DNA of 64,000 nt from Pseudomonadota bacterium (GCA_027624955.1 JAQBTG010000014.1:19773-83772), one strand, 5' to 3'. Shown: positions 53,191 through 62,282, counted from the first letter of the stretch. The notes: generated by a model not told the origin, from the sequence alone. Numbers and translations are program-made.

Positions 53191-53889
53191 ATGCTCGAAA
53201 CACCGCCGATTCTGACCATCCAGCGCAATTTCGCGCGCCCCGATCCCGCTAAGGTCGCGAAGCTGGTGGGCGCGCTCACCGGAAATATCGCTGATTGCCT
53301 AGGCGGGCGCGGTGCGCTCGATCCGGTCATTAAGCCGATACCGGATTCACCGGCTGGCATGCGGGCTGTCGTCGGCCCGGCGTTTCCTTGTCTAAATGCG
53401 CCTTCGGATCAGCTCGGCGCCATGGCGGCGCTGGCCCACGCCCAACCCGGCGATGTGATTGTTGCCGCGACGGAGGCGTACACCGGCACTGCCGTGGTCG
53501 GCGATTTAATGCTCGGCATGGCGCGCAACCGCGGTGTCATCGGCTTGGTGACGGACGGCGCGGTGCGTGATCTCGGCGGTATCTTCAAGGTCGGCCTGCC
53601 GGTGTTTTGCGCCGCCGTTAATCCCGATTCGCCGTCGCGCACCGGTCCCGGCAGCGCCGGCCTGGCGGTCCATATCGGCGGCACCACCGTCCATCCCGGC
53701 GATATCGTCGTCGCCGATAGCGATGGCGTGGTGATCGTGCCGATGGCCTTGCTCGATATGGTTATCGAAAAGCTCCGGCAGGTGCTCGTTGCCGAAGCGG
53801 AAATGGAAGCCAAAGTGGAGGGCGGCCTCAAAATACCTGATTCTTGGAGCGCCCTGTTCGCCTCCGACCAAGTGCGCTATCTGGATTAA
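53191..53889 (+). CDS. RraA family protein (HMG/oxaloacetate aldolase-like)
   Basis: 232 residues. GVIGLVTDGAVRDLGGIFKVGLPVF carries the Arg-Asp pair that binds the pyruvyl group and metal in 4-hydroxy-4-methyl-2-oxoglutarate aldolases; VHPGDIVVADSDGVVIVP follows. Proteins of this family are often named RNase E regulators, but catabolic neighbours favour an aldolase or decarboxylase. A GGGAG ribosome-binding site precedes 53191; the frame is open much further upstream, inside the amidase gene, which is a shadow. Confidence 0.88.
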   Translation: MLETPPILTIQRNFARPDPAKVAKLVGALTGNIADCLGGRGALDPVIKPIPDSPAGMRAVVGPAFPCLNAPSDQLGAMAALAHAQPGDVIVAATEAYTGTAVVGDLMLGMARNRGVIGLVTDGAVRDLGGIFKVGLPVFCAAVNPDSPSRTGPGSAGLAVHIGGTTVHPGDIVVADSDGVVIVPMALLDMVIEKLRQVLVAEAEMEAKVEGGLKIPDSWSALFASDQVRYLD

Positions 53890-53902
53890 ACGCTTGCGCC
53901 GA

Positions 53903-55509
53903 ATGTGTCGATCCTGGGGAGTCGCGCTGGCGCTAGGTGTGCTGGCGCTGTGTGTGTTTGCGCTCGCCGCGCCGGCATTCTCTGGAGAGTTGAAATTAAC
54001 CATATTGCACACTAATGACGTGCATAGTCGCCTCGCCGCAACACCCCCCTTCGGCTCTGCATGCAATGCCCAACATATCAGTGAAAACAAATGCTTAGGC
54101 GGCGCCGCGCGCCACGCCAGTGCGATAAATTCGATCCGCGCTGAAGGCGGCAATGTGGTGCTGCTCGATGCCGGCGACCAGTTCCAGGGAACGCTATTTT
54201 TCACCTACTATAGCGGCCAAGCCGCCGCCCAAGTGATGAACCGTCTCGGCTATGACGCCATGGCGGTCGGCAATCACGAATTCGACAACGGCCCCGCAAC
54301 CCTGGCCCGCTTCGCCGGGCGCATCGACTTCCCTTTGCTGGCAGCCAACATGGATGTCTCCGCCGATACCCAACTCGCCGGACGCGTCGCTCCCTGGACG
54401 GTGCTCGAGTTTGGCGGCGAGAAGTTAGGCGTGATCGGCCTGATCACCGAGGAGACGCCGAGCATTTCCAGCCCCGGCCGCCATATTCAGTTTGCCGATT
54501 TGACCGAATCCCTAAAAGAAGCGGTGGCTGCCTTGCAGCGCATGGGAATCGACAAGATCATTGCCCTTGGCCATGTTGGCTATTGGCGCGATATGGATTT
54601 GGCGCGCGCCGTTGACGGCATCGACATCATCGTTGGCGGCCATTCGCATACTTATTTGTCGAGCGACGACCCAACCGCCGCCGGGCCCTATCCGACTCTG
54701 GTGACATCACCCGGCGGCGAAACGGTGCTGGTCGTCCAGGCCTATCAATGGAGCCGATATCTCGGCCGGCTGGATGTCTCCTTCGACGCCGTTGGGCGGC
54801 TCAGCGCCTGGCACGGCGCGCCGATTCTGATGGACAACAATATCCCGGAGGAGCCCAGCGTCGCCGCCCTGGTGGCCAAGCTGAATGAGCCGTTACACGA
54901 AATCAGAAACGAAGTGGTCGGCGCCTCTGCCAGAGCGCTTAGCAACGAAACCTGTCGCAACGGCGAATGCGCGCTCGGCAATATGCTGGCCGATATCATG
55001 CTGTGGCGCACCGCCAGTGAAGGCAGCGAGATAGCCATCGCGAATGGCGGTGGCATTCGCGCCGGAGTGCCGGCCGGAGCGGTTACCCGGGGCGATGTCT
55101 TGCAGGTTCTCCCCTTTGGCAACACGCTGGCCACGTTCGGGTTGCGCGGCCGCGATGTGGTGAAGGCGCTGGAGATAGGCCTATCACGGCCCGGCAGCGG
55201 CGCCTTTCCGCAAGTGGCGGGTTTGCGCTTCGTTGGGACCCGTCGCGCTTGGCGGGCGATCGGGTGCGCCAGGCCGAAATCCGTGGCGCCGACGGCACCT
55301 ATGCGCCGCTCGACCAAACCCGGATTTACCGCGTGGTGAGCAATAATTTTCTGCGCCGTGGCGGCGACGGTTACGTAGTGCTGCGCGACAATGCGATAGA
55401 AGCTTATGATTTCGGCCCGGTGCTCGCTGATTCGGCGGTGGCCTATCTTAATGCGCGTTCCCCCGTCGCCCCTAAATTAGAAGGCAGAATCTCGCGCGCA
55501 GACGAATAA
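53903..55509 (+). pseudogene. 5'-nucleotidase / metallophosphatase, frameshifted near 55232
   Basis: A secreted bifunctional metallophosphatase. Signal peptide (MCRSWGVALALGVLALCVF), then LTILHTNDVHSRL, LLDAGDQFQG, MAVGNHEFDNG, ALGHVGYW and GGHSHTYLS (all metal motifs), then the nucleotide-binding C-terminal domain (IAIANGGGIRAG, LPFGNTLATFGLRG). After VAGLRFV the frame breaks: the family WDPSR segment and the remainder (GDRVRQAEIRGADGTY to GRISRADE) continue in another frame to 55509. One missing base at 55232-55235 (TTCGTTGGGACC) would restore it. True mutation or sequencing error cannot be told apart; without repair the product ends at 55339. Confidence 0.82.
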
Positions 55510-55531
55510 GGTTGATCGCGGATTTGTCGTT

Positions 55532-56278
55532 CTATTTGGCGGCAAGGCTTTTTAAGAGCGCCGTTGCTTCGCCGCGCAATACTTCGCCGAAAGCGCTCTG
55601 CACCGGTATGGCCAGGGCGGTGTCGAGCTGTTCCCGGGCGAGCGCCGCATTGCTCTCACTGTCCAGTTCTAGAATGGCTCTCGCGAACTCGATGCGAATT
55701 TGCGCATCTGCCGGCGAAATCCGTAACGCCTCGGCGTAATGGGCGAAGACTTCTTCCTCTTCGGCGCCGTAAATCATGCGCCCAAGAAGGCCTGAATTAT
55801 TGATAATCGCTGCGTGCCAATTGGCCAGAAGCATATGTGCCGAGGCATTGTCTGGCTCCAACGCCAACGCTGCGTCGATTTGATCGCGCACTTTGCTCGC
55901 CAGGCCTTCGCTGATCGCTTCCACGACGCCAATCTGCTGTGAATAGCGCCCCAGCGCATGGGCGTTCTGCACGCGTACAAAGGCGTTGTTGGGGTCGAGT
56001 TCCAGCGCCGCCGCCGCCATTTCAATGGCGCCTTCAAAGAGCGCCAGCCGCTCCTCTTCGGGCGCTAGATAATGGCCGTAATAGCACGTAATTTGCGTCG
56101 CCAGCGCCAGGCCGTCGGCATTGCCCGCGGCACGCGCCTTGTCCGCTGCTGGCAAATATTCTCCGGACGTAAAGAGGGCCCGTGCGTCGCCGAGCATATT
56201 CTCATTGTCGGCGCGCGCGACTGTTGCCGCGGAGATAAATAAGGCCATAATTGCAGCGGCGAGAAGAACTGAGCGCAT
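55532..56278 (-). CDS. Secreted TPR-like protein
   Basis: 248 residues. Signal peptide (SVLLAAAIMALFISAATVARA), then a helical repeat protein. MAAAALELDPNNAFVRVQNAHALGRY, QIDAALALEPDNASAHMLLANWHAAI and HYAEALRISPADAQIRIEFARAIL are tetratricopeptide-like units. It probably acts as a periplasmic protein-protein adaptor; no specific function is recognised. Convergent with the 5'-nucleotidase and divergent from the peptidyl-prolyl isomerase gene. Confidence 0.8.
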   Translation of the reverse strand: MRSVLLAAAIMALFISAATVARADNENMLGDARALFTSGEYLPAADKARAAGNADGLALATQITCYYGHYLAPEEERLALFEGAIEMAAAALELDPNNAFVRVQNAHALGRYSQQIGVVEAISEGLASKVRDQIDAALALEPDNASAHMLLANWHAAIINNSGLLGRMIYGAEEEEVFAHYAEALRISPADAQIRIEFARAILELDSESNAALAREQLDTALAIPVQSAFGEVLRGEATALLKSLAAK

Positions 56279-56398
56279 GGCGCCATCGTAGCAGGAATTG
56301 CCAATGTGGCGAGTAAGTATGCGCAGGTTCAGATTGAAATGGTGACAATCACCCTCTTGTGCAGCGTTGCCAGAGGGACGCCGTCGAGGAGAGAATAA

Positions 56399-56944
56399 AT
56401 GTGGTTTTTGGTGCGCTGGTTGGTGATAGCCGGAATAGGAATAGGAATTATGACGTCTAACGCAAACGCTCGTGATCTTGAAAATACGATTTATCTCGAT
56501 CTAAAGGATGGTCGCGTGGTGATTGAGCTCCGCCCTGACCTTGCGCCGAACCATGTGGCGCGGATCAAAGAGCTGACCCGGGAAGGCTTTTACGATGGTT
56601 TGAAGTTTCACCGTGTGATTGACGGCTTCATGGCGCAAACCGGCGATCCAGACGGGCGGGGAACCGGCGGCTCTGGCAAAAATATTAAGGCCGAATTCTC
56701 CTCAGAAACCCATGTGCGCGGCACCGTTTCGATGGCGCGTTCGCAACAGCCCGACAGTGCCGATAGCCAATTTTTCATTGTCTTCGCGCCGTCAAAATGG
56801 CTGGACGGGCAATATACCGTTTGGGGCCAGGTGAGCGAAGGCATGGATTTCGTCGATAAGATCAAGAAGGGCAAAGGTGACAGCGGCGGGGTGAAGGATC
56901 CCGACGTTATCGTCCGTATGCAGGTCGCCGCCGACGCGGAATAG
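56399..56944 (+). CDS. Cyclophilin-type peptidyl-prolyl cis-trans isomerase, exported
   Basis: 181 residues. An N-terminal hydrophobic signal (FLVRWLVIAGIGIGIM) directs it to the periplasm. The cyclophilin core is complete: KFHRVIDGFMAQTGDPDGRGTGG (catalytic Arg), MARSQQPDSADSQFFIVF and WLDGQYTVWGQV. It speeds proline isomerisation during folding of envelope proteins, like PpiA. GGAGAG ribosome-binding site close to the ATG at 56399. Confidence 0.92.
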   Translation: MWFLVRWLVIAGIGIGIMTSNANARDLENTIYLDLKDGRVVIELRPDLAPNHVARIKELTREGFYDGLKFHRVIDGFMAQTGDPDGRGTGGSGKNIKAEFSSETHVRGTVSMARSQQPDSADSQFFIVFAPSKWLDGQYTVWGQVSEGMDFVDKIKKGKGDSGGVKDPDVIVRMQVAADAE

Positions 56945-56973
56945 CGGCCGGGCGCTGCCAAAAGACCGACCGG

Positions 56974-57753
56974 CTAGAACGCGCCCGGAAAACGACCACC
57001 GTCGATCACCAGATTCTGTCCCGTGATATAGCCGGCGCTCGCCGCGCATAGAAAGGCGCAGGCTTCTCCAAACTCTTCCGGGTCGCCGAAGCGCTTGGCG
57101 GGGACCACCTCGGCGCGTTCGGCGATGGCTTCCTCTCGGCTCAAGCCACGCTCGTCCATGGCCTGCTTCAGCGCCGCGTTGTGCCGATCTGTCAGGAAGA
57201 AACCCGGCAGAATATTGTTTATCGTGACATTGTGCGCGGCCACTTTTGGCGCCACGCCGGCCAGGAACGAGGTGAGGCCGGCACGCGCCGCACTTGACAG
57301 ATCGAGCCCGGGAATCGGCATCACCACTGAAATCGAGGTGATATTGACGATGCGCCCGAATTTGCGTTCGGCCATGCCGTCGATAATTTTTTGAATCAAT
57401 TCTATTGGTGTGATCATGTTCATGATGACGCCGTCAACCATGGCTTCGCGGTCAAGTTCGCGGAAATCCTTGAACGGCGGCCCGCCATTGTTGTTGACCA
57501 AAATATCTGGATTTGGACAGGCATCGAGAAGCGCGCGCTGTCCCTCCAGCGTGCTGATATCGGCGCGCACCGCGGTGACAGAAACATCAGAAAGATTTTT
57601 TATGTCGCGCGCAGTAGCCGCGAGCGCGTCCTCATCACGCCCGTTGATCACCACGGAAACGCCGTTTCGTGCCAAGGAAATGGCACAGGCGCGCCCCAGC
57701 CCCTTGCTCGATGCGCAGACGATCGCCTGCTTGCCTTTGATGCCGAGATCCAT
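56974..57753 (-). CDS. SDR family protein lacking the usual Tyr-X3-Lys
   Basis: 259 residues. The Rossmann motif is VCASSKGLGRACAISLARNG, with VVINGRDED after it (NADP-like Arg). The NNAG motif is changed to LVNNNGGPP. Where Tyr-X3-Lys should be, the sequence reads LDLSSAARAGLTSF. This matches a known divergent SDR subgroup (often annotated FabG-like) rather than a random loss, because the surrounding pattern PIPGLDLS-AR-GL is coherent. Reductase activity is therefore in doubt. Convergent with the cyclophilin gene. Confidence 0.85.
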   Translation of the reverse strand: MDLGIKGKQAIVCASSKGLGRACAISLARNGVSVVINGRDEDALAATARDIKNLSDVSVTAVRADISTLEGQRALLDACPNPDILVNNNGGPPFKDFRELDREAMVDGVIMNMITPIELIQKIIDGMAERKFGRIVNITSISVVMPIPGLDLSSAARAGLTSFLAGVAPKVAAHNVTINNILPGFFLTDRHNAALKQAMDERGLSREEAIAERAEVVPAKRFGDPEEFGEACAFLCAASAGYITGQNLVIDGGRFPGAF

Positions 57754-57762
57754 GTGTTCACC

Positions 57763-57951
57763 CTATAGGTTAATGTTGATCAGGGGCCAAGGCACTGTGA
57801 TCGCCGCACGGACGGCGCGCTCCGGATCACAATCATGCGTGACCGGCGCGCGAAAGACGCACATCACGGAATCGCCGATATGCTTGTCGACCGCTCTTTT
57901 TGTGGCCTTTGTGTTGGCGACAGGCCTCTTGAACACATCATGTAGGATCAT
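57763..57951 (-). pseudogene. Remnant of a class III adenylate/guanylate cyclase domain
   Basis: The open frame of 62 codons contains VDKHIGDSVMCVFRAP and HDCDPERAVRAA. These match the metal- and substrate-binding core of class III nucleotide cyclases (K.IGD..M..F..P...DPERA..AA). Everything before and after that core is missing; a full catalytic domain needs about 180 residues. It is best read as a decayed gene piece lying between an SDR gene and a small secreted protein gene. Confidence 0.65.
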
Positions 57952-58030
57952 TTAGTGCGTGACTAGCCCTGAGATTTACGGTGGGATCGCTGTGAGTTTA
58001 GGACGCGCAATTGAAGGCGGAGAGAGAAAT

Positions 58031-58408
58031 ATGATGCGGAGTTATGCAGCGGTTCTTTTAGTATTGGTGTTGTGCTTTGGCCTGAGCGCGGCGCTCTGGG
58101 CCGGGGAAGCTGATGTGCTCAACGCCGAGGCGCAGCGGAGCGCGGACGGCACATTTCGCTTTAGCGTCACGCTTCAGCATGACGATAGCGGCTGGGATCA
58201 CTACGCAGATCGTTGGGAAGTGCTGGCCCCGAACGGCACACTGTTGGCGGAGCGGGTGCTGCTGCATCCGCATGTCGGGGAGCAGCCATTTACGCGCAGC
58301 CTGTCAGGTGTCGAAATTTCGCCGACGATTAGGGAAGTCATTATCCGGGGCGGCGATTCGGAGCATGGATTTGGCGGCGCCGAACTGCATTTGGCGCTGC
58401 CTGAATAG
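58031..58408 (+). CDS. Small exported protein of unknown function
   Basis: 125 residues: a signal peptide (SYAAVLLVLVLCFGLSAALWA), then a compact beta-rich domain: FRFSVTLQHDDSGWDHYADRWEVLAPNG, RVLLHPHVGEQPFTRSL and a histidine-containing end (SEHGFGGAELHLALPE). Several His and acidic residues are in positions that could bind a metal. I do not know the family. GGAGAGAG ribosome-binding site supports 58031; the frame begins at 57959. It stands between two gene remnants. Confidence 0.65.
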   Translation: MMRSYAAVLLVLVLCFGLSAALWAGEADVLNAEAQRSADGTFRFSVTLQHDDSGWDHYADRWEVLAPNGTLLAERVLLHPHVGEQPFTRSLSGVEISPTIREVIIRGGDSEHGFGGAELHLALPE

Positions 58409-58418
58409 CAGCGTGAGA

Positions 58419-58840
58419 TTAGGCGTCTTGGCGAAACCCGAGAACGGGAAAGCGTGCCGGTCCGTCGCCAGCCGGCTCGCAATGTCGCCAATGGTCGACA
58501 ATTCGTTGTGCTCGCGAGCGCGACAAGGCGTCGAACAACACTGAGGCTGGTGCCAGGCAGACTTCGTCCAATGTGGGTGCGCAGCAAAGCGTCAACGCCT
58601 CGAATGCGTTTCGCGTCAAACCAAGGGACCGGCACAATATCGCAAGTGCAGCGGTGTCGGGTGCGGCCAGAAAGCGCGAGACAAGAGATTCGGGAAGCGC
58701 CGACAGGCTTGCTAAATAGCCGCTGAGCGGTCGCACGGCATCGGCTTCGAAGATGGTGCATGTCTGAGCGAGGAGGTCGAATTCGCGAGATCCGCTGAGG
58801 CCCACCCAAGGAGGGCGGTGCGTCGGCTGTTGGATCGAAA
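58419..58840 (-). pseudogene. DUF2336-like gene, C-terminal part, cut by the IS66 element
   Basis: The minus-strand frame is open from the IS end (58840) to 58419, about 140 codons. FEADAVRPLSGYLASLSALPESLVSRFLAAPDTAALAILCRSLGLTRNAFEAL resembles the C-terminal helical region of DUF2336 proteins, which are common in alphaproteobacteria and of unknown function. The N-terminal two thirds are missing: the reading frame runs into the IS left end, and nothing similar continues to the right of the IS. A GTG at 58805 could start a fragment but lacks a ribosome-binding site. Confidence 0.65.
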
Positions 58841-58865
58841 GTAACCGTCCGGCGACGCCGCCCTA
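58841..58865. repeat. IS66 left terminal inverted repeat
   Basis: Begins GTAACCGTCCGGCGA and ends CCGCCCTA. 21 of 25 bases match the complement of 61314-61338. Confidence 0.8.
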
Positions 58866-58885
58866 CCCCAGGACGGAGGTCCCTG

Positions 58886-60403
58886 TTACGCTGATGCTTC
58901 AGCGTAACGCCACGGCATGAGATCGTCGAGTTTGGTGATTTTATGCTCGGCGATGCGGCCCAGAACATCGGTCAACCAGGCTTGCGGATCAACACCGTTG
59001 AGTTTCGCCGTTTCGATCAACGTGTAGGCGATGGCGGCTGATTTGCCGCCGCCCTCGGACCCCATGAAGAGATAATTCTTACGACCCAAAGCGATGGGCC
59101 GCATGGACCGCTCGGCGGTGTTGTTGTCCAATTCCAGAAAGCCGTGATCGAGCCACGGGCGCAGCTTCTTCATGCGTGTCAGGGCATAGCGAATAGCACC
59201 GGCCAGCGGGGATTTGCCGGATATCCGGGTCAGTTGGGCGTGCAGCCATGCTTCCAGGTCGTCGAAGATGGCTTTGGATCTGGACTGCCTGGCCTTCACC
59301 CGTTGGTCGGGCGGTTGGCCCCGGACTTCCTTTTCCACGCCATAGAGTTTGGCGATACGTTTTATGGCCTCTTCGGCAATGGCCGATCCCTGGGCTTTGT
59401 GAATATCGACGAACTTACGGCGGATATGAGCCATGCAGGCGACTTCGGTAACTTTGCCCGTGCGGTAGAGGTCATTGAACCCGGCATAGCCGTCGGCATG
59501 CATGAAGCCCTCGTAGGCGGCCAGATGTTCGCTTGGGCGAACACCCTTTCTGTCCGGCGAGAACCGATACCATGCGGCGGGATGGGCTTCTCTGCCCCAG
59601 GGCCGTTCATCGCGGACATAGGCCCAAAGCCGGGCGGTCTTGGTTTTGCCAGAACCCGGAGCCAGTAACTTCACCGGCGTATCATCGGCGAAGAGAGCCT
59701 GGCCCTTCTGAACATGGCTCCCAATGGCCTCCGCTAAACGCTCAAGCAGCGCGGTGGATTTACCAACCCAGTCGGCCAGGGTGGAGCGATCCAGATCAAC
59801 GCCATCGCGATTGTATATCTGACTTTGCCGGTACAACGGTAAGTGATCGCCATATTTGGAAACCAACACATGAGCCAGAAGACCCGGACCCGGACGGCCC
59901 CGCTCGATGGGCCGCCACGGCAGAGCCGCTTGATGGAAGGCCTCACAGCAGGTGCAGGCCATGCGCGGACGTACGATCCGGTTCACGACAAAGCGTCCGG
60001 GGATATATTCTAATTCCTCCGTGACATCTTCCCCAAGTGTCTTTAGCGAACCGCCGCAGTCCCCACAGCAATCGCCCGGTGACAGTGTTGTCTCGTTGCG
60101 CGGGAGATGACCGGGCAGCGGCTTACGCCGGGGCTTGCCCTTTGGCGCTACCTCCTGATCGGTATCGGCGTCGTCTGGCTCGGGGTCTTGCGCGGAGGCG
60201 GCAATCTCTTCGTCTTCCAGCGTTAATGCCAATTGGTCCAGGGCCTCGGAGCTCGACCCGAAGCGATGCTGGCGCATCCCGGCCAATTGATGCCTGAGCT
60301 TCTCAATCAACAACGCCTGGAACTTCACTTCCGAGGCCAGCGAGGTCACCAAACCCTTCAAGGCGGCAGGTTCATTGGGGAGGTTTTGGGCGTTGTCGAG
60401 CAT
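58886..60403 (-). CDS. tnpC: IS66 family transposase TnpC
   Basis: 505 residues. Coiled-coil leucine-rich start ([35 protein letters not shown]), then a zinc-binding segment with CCGDCGG and CTCCEAF, then the DDE transposase core: [25 protein letters not shown] (first Asp region), GYAGFNDLY with [16 protein letters not shown], and the late [39 protein letters not shown] (Glu region). All features of an active IS66 transposase are present. Downstream of tnpB by 82 bases. Confidence 0.95.
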   Translation of the reverse strand: MLDNAQNLPNEPAALKGLVTSLASEVKFQALLIEKLRHQLAGMRQHRFGSSSEALDQLALTLEDEEIAASAQDPEPDDADTDQEVAPKGKPRRKPLPGHLPRNETTLSPGDCCGDCGGSLKTLGEDVTEELEYIPGRFVVNRIVRPRMACTCCEAFHQAALPWRPIERGRPGPGLLAHVLVSKYGDHLPLYRQSQIYNRDGVDLDRSTLADWVGKSTALLERLAEAIGSHVQKGQALFADDTPVKLLAPGSGKTKTARLWAYVRDERPWGREAHPAAWYRFSPDRKGVRPSEHLAAYEGFMHADGYAGFNDLYRTGKVTEVACMAHIRRKFVDIHKAQGSAIAEEAIKRIAKLYGVEKEVRGQPPDQRVKARQSRSKAIFDDLEAWLHAQLTRISGKSPLAGAIRYALTRMKKLRPWLDHGFLELDNNTAERSMRPIALGRKNYLFMGSEGGGKSAAIAYTLIETAKLNGVDPQAWLTDVLGRIAEHKITKLDDLMPWRYAEASA

Positions 60404-60485
60404 ACCTGTAATCTATCAGGTGCGGTCTCGCATTGGAATCCCAAGACACTGATAAACCTTTGCCGTGACACGATTTTACGCATCA

Positions 60486-60833
60486 TTACCCCGCCGTCAG
60501 GGGGCGCCACGTTCGTTGCGGCATGCGCCAGTCGATCCCTTCCAACAGCATCGCCAATTGCGCGCTCCCGATCACAAGTTTGCCGTCCGACGGCGACGGC
60601 CACACGAACCGGCCACGCTCCAGGCGTTTGCTGAACAAACACGCCCCCTGGCCATCCCACCAGATCACCTTAATCAGATCCCCCCGGCGGCCCCGGAACA
60701 CAAACAGGTGGCCGGAATACGGATCGCGATCAAGCACCGTCTCGGCCAGCGCCGAAAGACCCGCGAACCCCTTGCGCATGTCCGTGACACCGCACGCCAA
60801 CCAGACCTTTGTCGATGCCGGAACCGGGATCAT
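60486..60833 (-). CDS. tnpB: IS66 accessory protein TnpB
   Basis: 115 residues. [26 protein letters not shown] and [38 protein letters not shown] are diagnostic of IS66 Orf2/TnpB. Its exact biochemical role is unknown, but it is needed for transposition of studied IS66 members. Overlaps tnpA by four bases. Confidence 0.95.
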   Translation of the reverse strand: MIPVPASTKVWLACGVTDMRKGFAGLSALAETVLDRDPYSGHLFVFRGRRGDLIKVIWWDGQGACLFSKRLERGRFVWPSPSDGKLVIGSAQLAMLLEGIDWRMPQRTWRPLTAG

Positions 60834-61225
60834 GAAGCCAAACCCCGTACAAGACGGCAGAGCGCATCGGGATCATATGCGCCGCTTACGTTGATGCGAT
60901 GGCCCGTGGGTAGAACAATCTCGACCTGTGATTCAGACGCCCCAGAGCTAATGACCGGCGTCTCAATAATCGGAGCGTCGATGACAGGCAGATCAATGAC
61001 AGCCTTCGATGCGACCACCTCTACCAGAAGAAATGATGCGTTGAGTTCTTCTTCCGGCGGCGGATTGAAACGTGGCTCACGGAGCCATTTGAAAACCAGA
61101 TTAGCATTCACATCGTAGCGACGGGCAACCTGTGAAACCGAAACACCTGGAACCCGCGTCTGCGTTACAATCCGGATCTTCTCAACGTCTTCCCACCGCC
61201 GACGAATTCGTCGCTTCTTCAGCAT
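60830..61225 (-). CDS. tnpA: IS66 accessory protein TnpA (HTH)
   Basis: 131 residues from the ATG at 61225. [41 protein letters not shown] is a helix-turn-helix of the transposase-8 type. The C-terminal part ([29 protein letters not shown]) is the usual IS66 OrfA end. A GTG at 61270 could give a longer form of 146 residues. First gene of the IS operon, 89 bases inside the right end. Confidence 0.9.
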   Translation of the reverse strand: MLKKRRIRRRWEDVEKIRIVTQTRVPGVSVSQVARRYDVNANLVFKWLREPRFNPPPEEELNASFLLVEVVASKAVIDLPVIDAPIIETPVISSGASESQVEIVLPTGHRINVSGAYDPDALCRLVRGLAS

Positions 61226-61313
61226 CCGTAAATCCACTTGGTGTCCACCAACGATAGTGGACACTATCACCCACCATCAGGCAGAAACCTTCGCAGAAAT
61301 CGACGCCGTCAAA

Positions 61314-61338
61314 TAGGGCGGGTTCCCCGGACGCTTAC
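61314..61338. repeat. IS66 right terminal inverted repeat
   Basis: On the minus strand it starts GTAAGCGTCCGGGGA and ends CCGCCCTA. Pairs with 58841-58865. Confidence 0.8.
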
Positions 61339-61339
61339 G

Positions 61340-61444
61340 GTGCGGCTCAAGAAACGGCTGGATGTGATGCGGGAAGCCAAGCGTTGGGAACGGCAACTGC
61401 CGAGGCTGATTGAGCAGCAAATGATGCGGTCAGATGGACTTTAG
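61340..61444 (+). pseudogene. C-terminal remnant of an unknown protein beside the IS
   Basis: Directly after the IS right end, 34 codons remain open (VRLKKRLDVMREAKRWERQL then PRLIEQQMMRSDGL) before a stop. The charged helical character and clean reading suggest the tail of a real gene cut by the IS. The family is not recognised. The stop overlaps the end of the GNAT gene on the other strand by 15 bases. Confidence 0.35.
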
Positions 61445-61930
61445 CGGTAAAAACAGACGATTTGTGGCTGTGCTTAATTTAGTGAAGCCGAAACCTTGGT
61501 AAAACGCTTCAGCGTCTGCGTTCAAGGCGTCGACAACCATGGCGTAAACAGCGATCTCATCACTAAGGGCAAGTGTTCGTTTTATGGCGTCGGCTAAGAG
61601 GACCTTTCCAAAGCCTGCGCCCTGAGATTTTGTGCTGACCGCTAGTCGACCGATCAACGCAGCCGGGACGGGGTGCTTGGGTAGTCTTTTGGCAATGTCA
61701 CTTGGCAGAGAAGAAAGATCAATCGAAAGGGCGCTTAGTGTGTAATAGCCGAGAACCGTTTGGTCGTCTGCTACGGAGCGAAGGACAAAAATTCTGGCAA
61801 TGCGTCTCTTGGTATCTTGAGAAGCCTGTCGATGGAGATAGGTGTCGAGTTCATCGGTGCCACAAGAAAAAGCCGCTCGGTTATGTTTTTTCCCAAGCGG
61901 CTCAATCACCAAGTCTGGCTTATCCGTCAT
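61430..61930 (-). CDS. GNAT-family acetyltransferase toxin (TacT/AtaT-like)
   Basis: 166 residues. The start DLVIEPLGKKHNRAAFSCGTDELDTYLHRQASQD is the hallmark of GNAT toxins paired with DUF1778 antitoxins; they block translation by acetylating charged tRNAs. The acetyl-CoA loop lies in RLAVSTKSQGAGFGKVLLADA, and the late Tyr in AEAFYQGFGFTKL is the likely catalytic tyrosine. The start overlaps the antitoxin stop by four bases (ATGA). Confidence 0.92.
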   Translation of the reverse strand: MTDKPDLVIEPLGKKHNRAAFSCGTDELDTYLHRQASQDTKRRIARIFVLRSVADDQTVLGYYTLSALSIDLSSLPSDIAKRLPKHPVPAALIGRLAVSTKSQGAGFGKVLLADAIKRTLALSDEIAVYAMVVDALNADAEAFYQGFGFTKLSTATNRLFLPLKSI

Positions 61931-62214
61931 TTAGAAACAACGCGCTGATCATGCTCATTAAGAGCCGCGAACAGTTTGGTGTTGAATTTGACCGGTTTAG
62001 ATAACGCATTAAAGAAAGTCTCAGCATCCCGCTTGCTGAGGGTCATGGTTTCATGCTCATGGATTGTCTGTTCTGCAGACGCCAGAGCGCTTGCGAGAAT
62101 AAATTTACTAACCGTTTTGCCCTCAAATGAGGCCGCGCGCTCAATGGTGTGTTTGGCATCATCATTGAGACGCAGGTTAACGCGTTGGGTTTTTGAAATC
62201 GCTGTTGCCGTCAT
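61927..62214 (-). CDS. DUF1778 antitoxin (TacA-like, ribbon-helix-helix)
   Basis: 95 residues. The N-terminal ribbon-helix-helix (RVNLRLNDDAKHTIERAASFEGKTVSKFILASAL) binds the operon promoter. The C-terminal tail (LSKRDAETFFNALSKPVKFNTKLFAAL) is the toxin-neutralising part. AAAAGGA ribosome-binding site before 62214. It is first in the operon, as usual for type II systems, and is divergent from a phage tail gene with a 68-base shared promoter region. Confidence 0.92.
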   Translation of the reverse strand: MTATAISKTQRVNLRLNDDAKHTIERAASFEGKTVSKFILASALASAEQTIHEHETMTLSKRDAETFFNALSKPVKFNTKLFAALNEHDQRVVSK

Positions 62215-62282
62215 GGCTTTGATCCTTTTCTTGCTAATTCTATTTGTACGTCAAAACGGTGCCTTTTTCAAGGAATTTATAA

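Larger units (their letters stand above)
58841..61338 (-). mobile_element. IS66-family insertion sequence, complete (about 2.5 kb)
   Basis: It is bounded by imperfect inverted repeats starting GTAACCGTCCGG (left) and GTAAGCGTCCGG (right), 21 of 25 matching, with the GTAAGCG start typical of IS66. Three minus-strand genes in the classical order tnpA-tnpB-tnpC are intact. The expected 8-base target duplication is absent: the left flank is GATCGAAA and the right flank GGTGCGGC. Confidence 0.9.
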
